Source of the DNA: Asanoa iriomotensis
GTDB lineage: Bacteria; Actinomycetota; Actinomycetes; Mycobacteriales; Micromonosporaceae
NCBI RefSeq assembly: GCF_016862515.1
Contig: NZ_BONC01000038.1
Coordinates: 1-64,000, forward strand
DNA length: 64,000 nucleotides
Direction: 5' to 3'
In this document: piece after piece, positions 40,962-49,761 of the stretch
Position numbering within the stretch: position 1 is the stretch's first letter
Layout of the letters: every line of letters starts with the position of its first letter
Made by a program: the position numbers and the translations under genes
The notes under the pieces: generated by a model
The model's input: only the letters and a program-made list of their open reading frames with translations
Told to the model about the DNA's origin: nothing
Database searches by the model: none

Positions 40962-41805
40962 GCAGTGCCGCCTTGGTCGACTCGGCGGTGGCGGCGAGCA
41001 ACGGCGGGCGTACCGCCGCGGTCGGTATCCGGCCCTGCGCGTGCAGGACGGCCTTGAGCACCGTCGGGTTGGGCTCGGCGAACAGGGCTGTCGACAGTGG
41101 AGCCAACTGGCGCCCGAGGGCGCGGGCCGTGGTCGCGTCGCCGGCCCGCCACGCGGCGACCAGGTCCGCGAACCGCGCCGTCGCGACGTGGGCCGAGGCC
41201 AGGATTCCGCCGTGCGCGCCGAGCGCGAGCAGGGGCGAGATGAACGCGTCCTCGCCGCCGAGGATCGCGAAGTCGGCGGGCGGGTCGGCGAGCAGGTCGA
41301 CCGTGTCCGCGTCGATGCCGCCGACCGCGTGCTTGACGCCCACCACGTTGTCGAGGGCCGCCAGCCGGCGGATCGCGCCGGCGCTCAGCTGCTGGCCGGT
41401 GCGGTAGGGCACGTGGTAGACGAGCACCGGCACCGGGCTCGCGGCGGCCAGGTCGGTGAAGTGGGCGAGCACGCCGGCCTCGCCCGGCCGGAGGAACGGC
41501 GGCACGACGCTGAGGGTCGCCGTCACCTGCGGCCAGCGGCTCAGCGCCCGCGCCACCTCCGCGCTGTCGGCGCCGACGACGAGCGGGGCGGAGCGCTCCC
41601 CGCAGACGCGGGCCAGCAGGTCGACGACCCGGTGGCGGTCCTCCCGGGTCAGGGACGACGGCTCGCCGGTGGTGCCGAGCGCCACGACGCCGGCGGCGCC
41701 GCCGTCCAGCACGTCGTTGGCGAGGGCTTCGAGGGCGCCGAGCGCGACGGCGCCGTCATGGTCGAAGGGCGTGATCAGCGGGACGTACAGGCCGGTCAAG
41801 GTCAT
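40951..41805 (-). CDS. Dihydrodipicolinate synthase family (DapA-like) aldolase
   Basis: A 284-aa class I aldolase barrel: GLYVPLITPFDHDGAV, the T-T pair in GTTGEPSSLT, catalytic Tyr in VPVLVYHVPYRTG and Schiff-base Lys in VVGVKHAVGG. DapA, N-acetylneuraminate lyase and various keto-acid aldolases share these residues. The tight divergent LysR neighbour suggests an inducible catabolic enzyme rather than housekeeping lysine synthesis; this is inference. A TACGCT box (41834-41829, minus strand) lies 23 nt ahead of ATG 41805. Confidence 0.85.
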   Translation of the reverse strand: MTLTGLYVPLITPFDHDGAVALGALEALANDVLDGGAAGVVALGTTGEPSSLTREDRHRVVDLLARVCGERSAPLVVGADSAEVARALSRWPQVTATLSVVPPFLRPGEAGVLAHFTDLAAASPVPVLVYHVPYRTGQQLSAGAIRRLAALDNVVGVKHAVGGIDADTVDLLADPPADFAILGGEDAFISPLLALGAHGGILASAHVATARFADLVAAWRAGDATTARALGRQLAPLSTALFAEPNPTVLKAVLHAQGRIPTAAVRPPLLAATAESTKAALLRT

Positions 41806-41830
41806 GACCCCAGCCTCGGGTACGGCGAAG

Positions 41831-41868
41831 CGTAAGGTCCAGTTCGCATTCCTGCCGAGAACCGTAAG
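41831..41868. promoter_or_regulatory. Shared DapA/LysR regulatory gap with CGTAAG repeats
   Basis: CGTAAG occurs at 41831-41836 and 41863-41868, offset 32 bp (about three helical turns). The first lies in the DapA-like -10 region and the second in the LysR one (TAAGCT, 41865-41870, 6 nt before ATG 41877), a layout suited to LysR autoregulation. Confidence 0.35.
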
Positions 41869-41876
41869 CTGATCTG

Positions 41877-42767
41877 ATGCTCGACCTGCGCCGCCTGCGC
41901 CTGCTCTGCGACCTGTCCCGGCTCGGCACGATCGCCGCCGTGGCGGAGGCACACACGTACACGCCGTCGGCCGTCTCGCAACAGCTCGCCACCCTGGAGC
42001 GGGAGGCCGGCGTCGCCCTGCTGCGCCGCACGGGCCGGCGGGTCACGTTCACGGCGGCGGGGCACGTGCTGGTGCAGCACGCCGGCGCGGTGTTCGCGGC
42101 CATGGAGCACACGACGGCCGCCCTGGCCGCGGTCGGCGCCGGGGTGTCGGGCCCGTTGCGGATCGGGGCGTTCCCGACGGCCGTGCGCACGCTGCTCCCG
42201 GCGACCCTCGTCGCCCTCGGCCGCGACCACCCGGCCCTGGAGCTGATGGTCACGGAACTGGACCCGGCGGAGGTCCCGGCCGCGCTGCGGGACCGGCGCC
42301 TGGACGTGGGCCTGCTGCACGACTACGACGTGGTGCCGGTCAAGCCGGACCCGACCCTGGACTCGGTGCCGCTGCTCTCCGAACCGGTCCACCTGGCGGT
42401 GCCGAACGCCGGCGGGCTCGGGTCACTGGCCGACGCGGGCGACGAGCCGTGGATCCTGGCGACAGCGGGCACGCTGTGCCACACGGTCACGCTGCAGGTC
42501 TGCCGGGCCGCCGGCTTCGTGCCGCGCGCCCGCCACCACGCGGACGACTTCGCGACGGTGCTCGCCCTGGTCGCGGCGGGCCAAGGGGTGTCGGTGGTGC
42601 CGGCCCTCGCGGCGGCCGAGCCACCGGCCGGGGTGCGGCTGCTGCCGTTGGACACGCATCGCCGGACCCGCGTCGCATACCGTACGGGCGCCGCCGCCCA
42701 TCCGGCCGTCGCGGCCTTCACCTCCGCGATCCAAGCGGCCGCCGACTCGATAGGGAAGAAGCCATGA
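41877..42767 (+). CDS. LysR-family transcriptional regulator
   Basis: A 296-aa regulator: N-terminal helix-turn-helix (LRLLCDLSRLGTIAAVAEAHTYTPSAVSQQLATLE, motif SAVSQQ) and a periplasmic-binding-protein-like effector domain (GPLRIGAFPTAVRTLLPATL, later VLALVAAGQGVSVVPALAA). It is divergent from the DapA-like gene, its likely target, and a GNAT gene overlaps its stop by 4 bp (ATGA). A TAAGCT box 6 nt ahead of ATG 41877 predicts a leaderless mRNA. Confidence 0.92.
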   Translation: MLDLRRLRLLCDLSRLGTIAAVAEAHTYTPSAVSQQLATLEREAGVALLRRTGRRVTFTAAGHVLVQHAGAVFAAMEHTTAALAAVGAGVSGPLRIGAFPTAVRTLLPATLVALGRDHPALELMVTELDPAEVPAALRDRRLDVGLLHDYDVVPVKPDPTLDSVPLLSEPVHLAVPNAGGLGSLADAGDEPWILATAGTLCHTVTLQVCRAAGFVPRARHHADDFATVLALVAAGQGVSVVPALAAAEPPAGVRLLPLDTHRRTRVAYRTGAAAHPAVAAFTSAIQAAADSIGKKP

Positions 42768-43276
42768 CGCCGTCCTGGACCACCCGACCGGAAACCGCCG
42801 CCGACCTCGCCGGGATCCGCGACGTCAACCTCGGCGCCTTCCCCACCTCCGAGGAAGCCGACCTGGTCGAAGCACTGCGCGCCGACCCGACGGCCTGGCT
42901 GCCCGGCCTGTCGTGGATCGCCCTGGCCCCGGACGGGACCATCGCCGGGTTCGCGCTGCTCACCCGCTGCCACGTCGACGACGCTCCCGCCCTGGCGCTG
43001 GGCCCGTGTGCGGTTCTGCCGCGATTTCAGCGGCAGGGCGCCGGCGCGGCCGCCATCGCGGCGGCATTGGCTGCCGCCCGCGAACAGGGCGAGAACCTCG
43101 TGCTCGTCCTCGGTCACGCCGACTACTACCCGAGGTTCGGCTTCACCCCGGCCTCCGGCCACGGCATCCGCCCGCCGTTCGACGTCCCGGACGACAACAT
43201 GATGGCGCTCGCCTTCGACCCCGCACTCCCGGTCCCCACCGGCCTCATCCGCTACCCGGCGGCGTTCGGGGTCTAG
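42764..43276 (+). CDS. GNAT family N-acetyltransferase
   Basis: A 170-aa acetyl-CoA-dependent acyltransferase. The acetyl-CoA site is LGPCAVLPRFQRQGAGAAAI (Q/R-x-x-G-x-G/A), preceded by IAGFALLTRCHV and followed by VLVLGHADYYPRFGF, the pattern of YhbS-like GNATs. The ATG overlaps the LysR stop (ATGA at 42764-42767), so it is made with the regulator. Acceptor unknown (small amine, amino acid or antibiotic possible). Confidence 0.88.
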   Translation: MTPSWTTRPETAADLAGIRDVNLGAFPTSEEADLVEALRADPTAWLPGLSWIALAPDGTIAGFALLTRCHVDDAPALALGPCAVLPRFQRQGAGAAAIAAALAAAREQGENLVLVLGHADYYPRFGFTPASGHGIRPPFDVPDDNMMALAFDPALPVPTGLIRYPAAFGV

Positions 43277-43303
43277 TTCGATCGACGGGCATGACCAGCC
43301 TGT

Positions 43304-43309
43304 TATCCT
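43304..43309 (+). promoter_or_regulatory. -10 box (TATCCT), leaderless start
   Basis: TATCCT is 7 nt before GTG 43317, predicting a leaderless mRNA for the septum-formation-type gene. Confidence 0.45.
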
Positions 43310-43316
43310 CCGCCGC

Positions 43317-43808
43317 GTGAAGCCTTCCCCGAGCTCGACGGCCAGCCGCGGCCGACAACTTGCCTACGTGTTCGGGGCGCTGGGCACGGGTCTGGTGCTC
43401 GCGCTCGGCGTGGCCGCGTTCCTGTTCGTCAAATGGAGCCAGGAACCCGACGCGGTCCAGCCCGTCGGCAGCCTGTGGGTCGGTGATTGCATCGCCGACT
43501 ACGAGCGCGGTGGCATCTACACCGAGGTGCTCACGGTCCCCTGCGAAGACGAGCACAACGCCGAGGTCGTCGGACGCTTCGAGATGCCGCCGGGCGACTA
43601 TCCCGACTACCGCACGCTGACCGAGCAGGGCGACGCGGCATGTCCTGCGCAGTTCGAAACCTTCGTTCCGAGTGCGGTCAGTCGCGCGAAGTACCTGCTG
43701 TTCTACCTCCCGCCGCCGGAGGAGAACTGGGCTGCGGGCGACCGATCGGTCAAGTGCCTCGCGCACGTCCTCGAACCCACGACCGGTTCGGCGCGCGACG
43801 CTTCCTGA
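43317..43808 (+). CDS. Membrane-anchored septum-formation-domain protein
   Basis: A 163-aa protein: one N-terminal TM segment (LAYVFGALGTGLVLALGVAAFLF shortened core) and an extracellular domain with the Septum_form pattern: LWVGDCIADYE, then TVPCEDEHNAEVVGRFEMPPGDYPD, CPAQFETF and a final KCLAH; the four Cys probably form two disulfides. The name comes from a distant family; a direct role in division is unproven. It stands alone, ends 6 bp before the convergent hydrolase, and has its own promoter. Confidence 0.8.
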   Translation: MKPSPSSTASRGRQLAYVFGALGTGLVLALGVAAFLFVKWSQEPDAVQPVGSLWVGDCIADYERGGIYTEVLTVPCEDEHNAEVVGRFEMPPGDYPDYRTLTEQGDAACPAQFETFVPSAVSRAKYLLFYLPPPEENWAAGDRSVKCLAHVLEPTTGSARDAS

Positions 43809-43814
43809 GCCTGC

Positions 43815-44723
43815 CTAGTGGCCGTGGGCGTTGATGAAGGCGGCGACCCGGTCGTTCAGCTCGTCGATGCGGTTGAAGCCGCCGTGGCTGCCCGGGACGA
43901 TCGCGACCGCCGCGTGCGGCATGACGCTCCCGCGGGCGCGGGCCTCGGCCGGGGTGAGCATCGCGCTGCGCGCTCCGGCGACCAGCAGGACGGGCACCGC
44001 GATTTCGCGCAGTTGGTCGTCGGTCAGCACGCCGGGAAACTTCGGCTCCGCCCGGTAGCCGCGGGTGCCCGCCCACAGCAGCGTCATCAGGTCCGGCACG
44101 AGCATGGCCGGGGCGTCCAGCCACCGTGACAGGTGGCGGCGCAGCGGCATCGGGGTCAGCGTGGCCAAGCCGCTGACGGACAGCCACCACCAGAAGCGGG
44201 CGTCGAGCTTGGTGAGCCCCGCGGGGTCGAGCAGCGTGATCGACGCGACCCGCTCCGGCTTCAGGATGGCCTGGTTCATCGCCATCCAGCCGCCGTAGGA
44301 GAAACCGACCAGGTGCGCCGGACGGTCGCTGAGCTGGGCGAGCAGTTCGTCGAGCCACGCCGCGCAGGATGCCGGTGGTGTCATCAGGTCGCGCGGGACG
44401 CTGGGGTTGGCCTCGCCGGGCATGTCGATCCCGTACACCGGGCCGACGTCGGCGAGCGCCGCCACATGTGGGTGGAAGCCCGCGGAGTTGAACGCGCTGA
44501 GCAGCACGACCGGCTCGCCGTCGGGGTGTGGCCGGAAGGCGTGCACCCGCGTGGTCGCCGTGGCCGTCTCGACGTCGAACTGCTCGCGGGGTTGCGGCCA
44601 CAGGTCGAAGGCCCGCTCGTATGCCGCCATGAACTTCTCGCGTGCCGCATCGCTCACCCACGAGCCGACCTTGCCCTCGGGCGCCAGGTCCGCGGCGCCG
44701 GTGATGCGCTTGATCCCGAACAC
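43815..44723 (-). CDS. Alpha/beta hydrolase
   Basis: A 302-aa hydrolase with nucleophile elbow VGFSYGG (G-x-S-x-G), an oxyanion region near VVLLSAFNSAG, the acid around LLVAGARSAML and catalytic His in VPGSHGGFNRI. GTG 44723 follows a GGAGG site. No signal peptide, so cytoplasmic. It is divergent from a TetR gene with a perfect 16-bp palindrome between the two, so TetR very likely controls it. Substrate (ester or lactone) unknown. Confidence 0.85.
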   Translation of the reverse strand: MFGIKRITGAADLAPEGKVGSWVSDAAREKFMAAYERAFDLWPQPREQFDVETATATTRVHAFRPHPDGEPVVLLSAFNSAGFHPHVAALADVGPVYGIDMPGEANPSVPRDLMTPPASCAAWLDELLAQLSDRPAHLVGFSYGGWMAMNQAILKPERVASITLLDPAGLTKLDARFWWWLSVSGLATLTPMPLRRHLSRWLDAPAMLVPDLMTLLWAGTRGYRAEPKFPGVLTDDQLREIAVPVLLVAGARSAMLTPAEARARGSVMPHAAVAIVPGSHGGFNRIDELNDRVAAFINAHGH

Positions 44724-44746
44724 GTTCCCGCCTCCTACCAGCTATT

Positions 44747-44762
44747 TGATACGATCGTATCA
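44747..44762. promoter_or_regulatory. TetR operator (perfect 16-bp palindrome)
   Basis: TGATACGATCGTATCA reads the same on both strands and lies in the 67-bp gap between the divergent hydrolase and tetR genes, upstream of the tetR -10 box (44779-44784) and over the hydrolase promoter region. Confidence 0.75.
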
Positions 44763-44778
44763 TTAAAAACTACACGGG

Positions 44779-44784
44779 TACGGT
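44779..44784 (+). promoter_or_regulatory. -10 box (TACGGT), leaderless start of tetR
   Basis: TACGGT is 6 nt before ATG 44791; the palindromic operator lies 16 bp upstream of it. Confidence 0.5.
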
Positions 44785-44790
44785 GAGCGC

Positions 44791-45405
44791 ATGCCGAAGC
44801 GGGTCGACCACGAGGAGCGCCGGCGGCAGATCGCGGACGCGCTGATCCGGACAGCCGCCACCCGCGGGTTGCACGCGACCGGGATGCGCGAGATCGCCGC
44901 CGAGGCGGGCGTGTCCCTGCGCCTGGTGCAGTACTACTTCGGCACCAAGGAGGAGCTCCTCCTCGCCGCCATGCAGCACCTGGCCACCCAGTTCGCGGAG
45001 CGGGCGACGACGCGGTTCAGGCAGGCCGGCGGGGCGGCGGGCCCGGGCGGCGCCCGCAACGTGGTCGCGGCCGTCCTGGCGGAGGCGCTGCCGGCCGACG
45101 ACGAGCGACGCGTCTTCAGCGTCGTCAACACCGCCTACCTGGCGCTCTCGCTGACCGACCCGGCGCTGGCGATCGGATCGCTGGTCAAGAACTCCGACGC
45201 GGTGACGGGCGTGCTGGCCGAGCAGCTACGCAGATCCCAGGCGGCCGGCGAGACCCCGACCGACCTGAACCCGGACCTGGAGGCCCTGAGCCTGTTGGCC
45301 ATGTCCGCGGGCCTGGCCACCAGCGTGCTGGTCGGTCAGTCCACGATCGACCAGGCCCAAGCCGCGATCGACTATCACCTGCACCGCCTTTTCGTCGCAC
45401 CCTAG
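44791..45405 (+). CDS. TetR-family transcriptional regulator
   Basis: A 204-aa repressor. The DNA-binding domain reads DALIRTAATRGLHATGMREIAAEAGVSLRLVQYYFGTKEELLLA; the ligand-binding helices after about residue 60 are not informative. It faces the hydrolase gene across a perfect palindrome and is followed 22 bp later by the acyl-CoA ligase gene, so one regulator probably controls both directions. The likely inducer is an acyl-CoA or organic acid, by inference from the ligase. Confidence 0.92.
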   Translation: MPKRVDHEERRRQIADALIRTAATRGLHATGMREIAAEAGVSLRLVQYYFGTKEELLLAAMQHLATQFAERATTRFRQAGGAAGPGGARNVVAAVLAEALPADDERRVFSVVNTAYLALSLTDPALAIGSLVKNSDAVTGVLAEQLRRSQAAGETPTDLNPDLEALSLLAMSAGLATSVLVGQSTIDQAQAAIDYHLHRLFVAP

Positions 45406-45427
45406 GCCGGGTCGAGAGGATGTCGAG

Positions 45428-46926
45428 ATGCACCTCACCCATGCGCTGCACCGGGCCCTGCAGCAGGATCCGGACCGGGTGCTGACCGTCTGCGGCGACC
45501 GCGTGCGGACCGTGCGCGAGTCCGTCGAGCGGGTCGCGCGGCTGGCCGGCGGGCTGGGTTCCCTCGGGGTCGCGCGCGGCGACCGGGTGGCGTTGCTCGG
45601 GCTCAACTCCGATCGCTATCACGAAGCCCTGCTGGCGGTGGCCTGGGCCGGCGGCGTCGTGGTGCCGATCAACAGCCGGTGGACCGCGGCCGAGGTTGGC
45701 GCGGTGCTGCGGGACTCGGGCGCAACCGTCGTCGTCGCCGATGACGCGTACACGCGAATGGTTCCTGAAGGGACGCTCGTCGCCATGGGCGACGGCGATC
45801 CTCCAGAAGGGACGGTCGGGTTCGAGGACCTGGTCGCGGACGCGGCGCCGATTGCCGACAGCCGCGCGGTGGCGACGAGCTGTTCGGGATCTTCTACACC
45901 GGTGGCACCACGGGCGCGGCCAAGGGCGCGATGCTCACGCATGACAACGTGCTCACCTCGGCGCTCGGGTGTCTGGCGACCGGACAGTTCCTCACGCCCG
46001 GCGGGACCCTGCTGCACGTGGCGCCGATGTTCCACCTCGCCGACCTGGCGACCTGGATCGCGATGCTGGTCACCGGCGGCACGCACGTCATGCTGCCGGC
46101 GTTCACGCCCGGCGGCGTGCTGGCGGCGATCGTGTCCCACAAGGTCACCGACGTGCTGCTCGTGCCCACGATGGTCCAACTCGTCGTCGGCGACCCGGAC
46201 GCCTCCCGCCACGACGTGTCGAGCCTGAAGCACCTCGTGTACGGCGGTTCCACCATGCCACCCGCCGTGCTGGCCAGGGCCCGCGCGTTCTTCCCGGACG
46301 CGGGCTTCGTCCAGGCGTACGGCATGACCGAGCTGGCACCGGTCGCCACGCTCCTGCTGCCCGCCGACCACGACGTCCCCGAGCTGGCGGGTTCCGCCGG
46401 CCGGGCCGCGCCACACAGCGCGGTCCGCGTGGTCGCCGCCGACGGCGTGGAGGTCCCGCGCGGCGCGGTCGGCGAGGTCGTCGTGTCCGGCGACCACGTG
46501 ATGGCCGGCTACTGGGGACGGCCGGACGAGACCGCCCACGCCGTCCGCGACGGATGGATGCACACCGGCGACGCCGGCTTCATGGACGACCGCGGCTACC
46601 TCCACGTCGTCGACCGCATCAAGGACGTCATCGTCACCGGCGCCGAGAACGTGTTCTCCAGCGAGGTCGACGGCGTGCTCGCCGCGCACCCGGCGGTGGC
46701 GGGCTGTGCGGTGATCGGGTTGCCCGACGGGCAGTGGGGCGAGCGCGTGCACGCGGTCGTCGTGCTGGCCCAGGGCGCCGGCGTCACGGCCGACGAGCTG
46801 CGCGGGTTCTGCCGCGACCGGCTCGCCGGCTACAAGGTGCCGCGGACTGTCGAGTTCGCCGACGCGCTGCCGGTGTCCGCGGCCGGCAAGGTCCTCAAAC
46901 GACAGCTCCGGGACGAGCGGCGGTGA
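45428..46926 (+). pseudogene. Acyl-CoA synthetase (AMP-binding) with a frameshift
   Basis: The gene would encode about 499 aa of a fatty/aryl acyl-CoA ligase, but the reading frame changes once. The first part runs from ATG 45428 (RVALLGLNSDRYHEALLAV) to about 45870; the phosphate-binding loop FYTGGTTGAAKGAMLTH and everything after it is in the frame of 45931-46926, including YGMTELAP, the adenylation core GYWGRPDETAH, DGWMHTGDAGF, RIKDVIVTGAENVFS and the catalytic Lys in SAAGKVLKRQ. One missing G in GTGGCGACGAG (45869-45879) explains it. Either a recent mutation or a sequence error; everything else looks intact. Confidence 0.85.
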
Positions 46927-49691
46927 CCGGGCCGGCCGGCGCACACGGATGGCGGCACGATGCCGCGCGCCCGCTGTTCGGTCGCGACCCGGAGATCGCG
47001 GAGGCACGCGCGTTCGTCGACCGGGCCCGCGTCTCCGGCGATGCCCTGGTGCTGGCGGGCGACCCGGGTGTCGGCAAGACGGTGCTGCTCGACGCGGCGA
47101 CCGACTATGCGGCCGCCGTCGGGACCCGTACCGCCCGGGTGACGGGCAGCCAGTTCGAGGTGGACGTCAGCTTCTCCGGGCTCCAGCAGGTCGTCGACCC
47201 GTTCCTCGACCACCTGACGGCGTTGCCGGAGCCGCAACGCAACGCACTGCGCGGCGCGCTCGGCCTGGCCGAGGGCGGGGCGGCGGACCGGTTCCTGGTC
47301 GCCAGCGCAGCCCGGGCGCTGCTCGTGGCGGCGGCCGCGACCGCGCCCGTCCTGCTAGTGGTCGACGACCTGCCATGGATGGACCAGGCCAGCTCGATGG
47401 TGCTGAGCTTCGTCGCCCGCCGGGTCGCGGGGCACCGCATCGGCCTGCTGGGCGCGTTGCGCACCGGGGACAAGGGCTTCTTCGACCACACCGGCATCCG
47501 TGTGCTCGACCTGGAACCGTTGTCCGACGAGGCGGCCGCCGAGCTGCTCGCCGACCGGTTCCCGGCGCTGACGTCCCGCGTCCGCCAGCGGCTGCTGGCC
47601 GACGCGCAGGGCAACCCGCTCGCGCTGCTCGAGCTGCCGGTCGCGTTGCACATCGGGTCGAGACCCGCACCGAGTGCGCTGCCCGCCACGCTGCCGCTCA
47701 CCCGCCGGCTGCAGACCGTGTTCGCGGGGCGCGTGCGCGACCTGCCCGAGCCCACCCGGCACGCGCTCCTGCTCGCCGTCCTGGACGGCAGTGGTGACCT
47801 GCGCGTGCTGACCACAGGCGAGATCGACCGGCTCGGCCCGGCCGAGCGGACGCACCTGGTGTCGCTCGACCGGGCCGCGGCGCGCCTGCATTTCCGCCAC
47901 CCCCTCATCCGCTCGGCGATCGTCGAACTGTCCACGAGCGACGAACGCCGGGACGTCCACCGCCTGCTGGCCGTGCGGCGCAGGAGCGAGCCGGCCCGGC
48001 GGGCGTGGCACCTGGCCGAGGCGGCGACCGGTCCCGACGAGCGCATCGCGGCCCTCCTGCAGCAGGTCGCGCACACCAACCTCTTCCGCGGCGACTCCGT
48101 CGGCGCGATCACCGAGCTGCTGCGGGCGGCCGACCTGAGCCCGGCCGGCACCGCGCGCAGCTCCCGGCTCGCGGAAGCGGCCTACCTGGGCGCGATCGTC
48201 ACCGGCGACCTGCGCGACGTGCCCAAGCTGCTCGACGCGGCCCGGGACGCCGATCCACGGCACGGCGGTGCGCTGGCTGGTGCCGTCGCGGGCGCGTACC
48301 ACCTGCTCAACGAGAACGGCGACATCGATTCCGCGTACGGGCTGCTGACCGGTGCGATCGACGCGCTGGCCGACCCCACGGACGGTGGCAACAAGACCCT
48401 GATCGAGGCGCTCTACACGCTGTTGATGGTGTGCTTCTTCGGCGGGCGGCCGGAGCTGTGGCCGTTCCTGCACACCGCCGTCGACCGGCTGCGGCCCCGG
48501 CCACCCCAGTTGCTGACGATCCTGCGCCACACGTTCAGCGACCCGGCCCACCTCGCGCACGCGGTGCTCGACCGGCTCGACGTCGCGATCGACAACCTGC
48601 GCGGCGAGTCCAGCCCCGCCCGCATCGTGCGCACGGCGATCGCCGGGAGCTACCTCGACCGCCTGGGCGACTGCCGCGAGCCGTTGTGGCGCGCGGTCCG
48701 GCACGGTCGCGAGGGCGGGGCCGTGACCTCCGCGATCGAGGCGCTGTTCCTGCTCGCCAACGACGCGTACTTCACCGGCCGATGGGACGAGGTGCTCACG
48801 CTGACTGACGAGGGACTGGACCTCTGCGAGAGCCACCACTACCGGCTCATGCGGTGGCCGGGACTGTTCCTGCGCGCCATGGTCGCGGGTGGGCGCGGCG
48901 ACGAGGCGCTCAGCGCGCGGCTGACCGAGGAGATGACCGCGTGGGCGGCGCCCCGGCGGGTCGGGGCCGTCACCGCGTACGTGTCGCACGTGCGGACGTT
49001 GACCGCCCTCTCGCGCGGCGCCTTCGACAGCGCCTACCGCCATGCGAGCGCGGTCGACGCGCACGCACCGAACGCCCTGTGGCTGGTGATGGAGACCGTC
49101 GAGGCCGCCGCGCGGTCGGGTCGTGGTGCCCAAGCGGCGGCCCACGTCGCCGCCGCCGAGCGGGCCCGTATCGGCGCGCTGTCGTCCCGGCTCGCGCTGA
49201 GCGTGGCCGGTGCCGCCGCGATGGCCTCCGCCGACGACGACCACGCCGACCTGTTCGCACGCGCGCTCGCGACGCCGGACGCCGACCGGTGGCCGTTCGA
49301 CCTGGCCCGGATCAGGCTCGCCTACGGCGAGCGTTTGCGCCGGACGGGCTCGCCGGCCGCCGCCCGCGACCACCTGAGCGCCGCGATCGACGTCTTCGAT
49401 CAGCTTCAGGCCCAGCCCTGGGCGTCGCGTGCCGCGCACGAGTTGCGGGCGACGGGCGCGCACCGGGAGCGGTCGGGTCCGCACCTGGCACCCACGCTGA
49501 CGCCGCAGCAGCACCAGATCGCCGCACTGGCCGCCGCGGGCCTGTCCAACAAGCAGATCGGCGAGCGGCTGTTCCTCTCGGCCCGGACGGTCGGCTATCA
49601 CCTGCACCAGATCTTCCCGAAGCTGGGCATCGCCGCACGTGCGGCCCTGCGCGACGCATTGGCCGACCTGCCACCGCCGCCGGACCAGTGA
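46923..49691 (+). CDS. LAL-type LuxR-family regulator
   Basis: A 922-aa large ATP-binding regulator. Walker A is AGDPGVGKT (45-53), Walker B VLLVVDDLPWMD, then a long alpha-helical repeat region, and a C-terminal LuxR helix-turn-helix ([45 protein letters not shown]). Such regulators usually activate natural-product or sugar catabolic genes. GTG 46923 overlaps the acyl-CoA ligase stop by 4 bp, tying the regulator to the TetR/ligase operon. Likely targets are this operon or the flavoprotein gene at 49762. Confidence 0.9.
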   Translation: MTGPAGAHGWRHDAARPLFGRDPEIAEARAFVDRARVSGDALVLAGDPGVGKTVLLDAATDYAAAVGTRTARVTGSQFEVDVSFSGLQQVVDPFLDHLTALPEPQRNALRGALGLAEGGAADRFLVASAARALLVAAAATAPVLLVVDDLPWMDQASSMVLSFVARRVAGHRIGLLGALRTGDKGFFDHTGIRVLDLEPLSDEAAAELLADRFPALTSRVRQRLLADAQGNPLALLELPVALHIGSRPAPSALPATLPLTRRLQTVFAGRVRDLPEPTRHALLLAVLDGSGDLRVLTTGEIDRLGPAERTHLVSLDRAAARLHFRHPLIRSAIVELSTSDERRDVHRLLAVRRRSEPARRAWHLAEAATGPDERIAALLQQVAHTNLFRGDSVGAITELLRAADLSPAGTARSSRLAEAAYLGAIVTGDLRDVPKLLDAARDADPRHGGALAGAVAGAYHLLNENGDIDSAYGLLTGAIDALADPTDGGNKTLIEALYTLLMVCFFGGRPELWPFLHTAVDRLRPRPPQLLTILRHTFSDPAHLAHAVLDRLDVAIDNLRGESSPARIVRTAIAGSYLDRLGDCREPLWRAVRHGREGGAVTSAIEALFLLANDAYFTGRWDEVLTLTDEGLDLCESHHYRLMRWPGLFLRAMVAGGRGDEALSARLTEEMTAWAAPRRVGAVTAYVSHVRTLTALSRGAFDSAYRHASAVDAHAPNALWLVMETVEAAARSGRGAQAAAHVAAAERARIGALSSRLALSVAGAAAMASADDDHADLFARALATPDADRWPFDLARIRLAYGERLRRTGSPAAARDHLSAAIDVFDQLQAQPWASRAAHELRATGAHRERSGPHLAPTLTPQQHQIAALAAAGLSNKQIGERLFLSARTVGYHLHQIFPKLGIAARAALRDALADLPPPPDQ

Positions 49692-49761
49692 CCGGTCCCC
49701 AAACTGGACAGCGGGGAACGATCCGCCCATCATGTCCCGGGTGAGAGATGGGGAGGGCGCG

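Noticed and set aside
45428-46228. Two separate genes instead of one frameshifted acyl-CoA ligase
   Set aside because: The N-terminal frame loses family likeness exactly where the other frame supplies the AMP-binding P-loop, and the second frame lacks a start at the family N-terminus.
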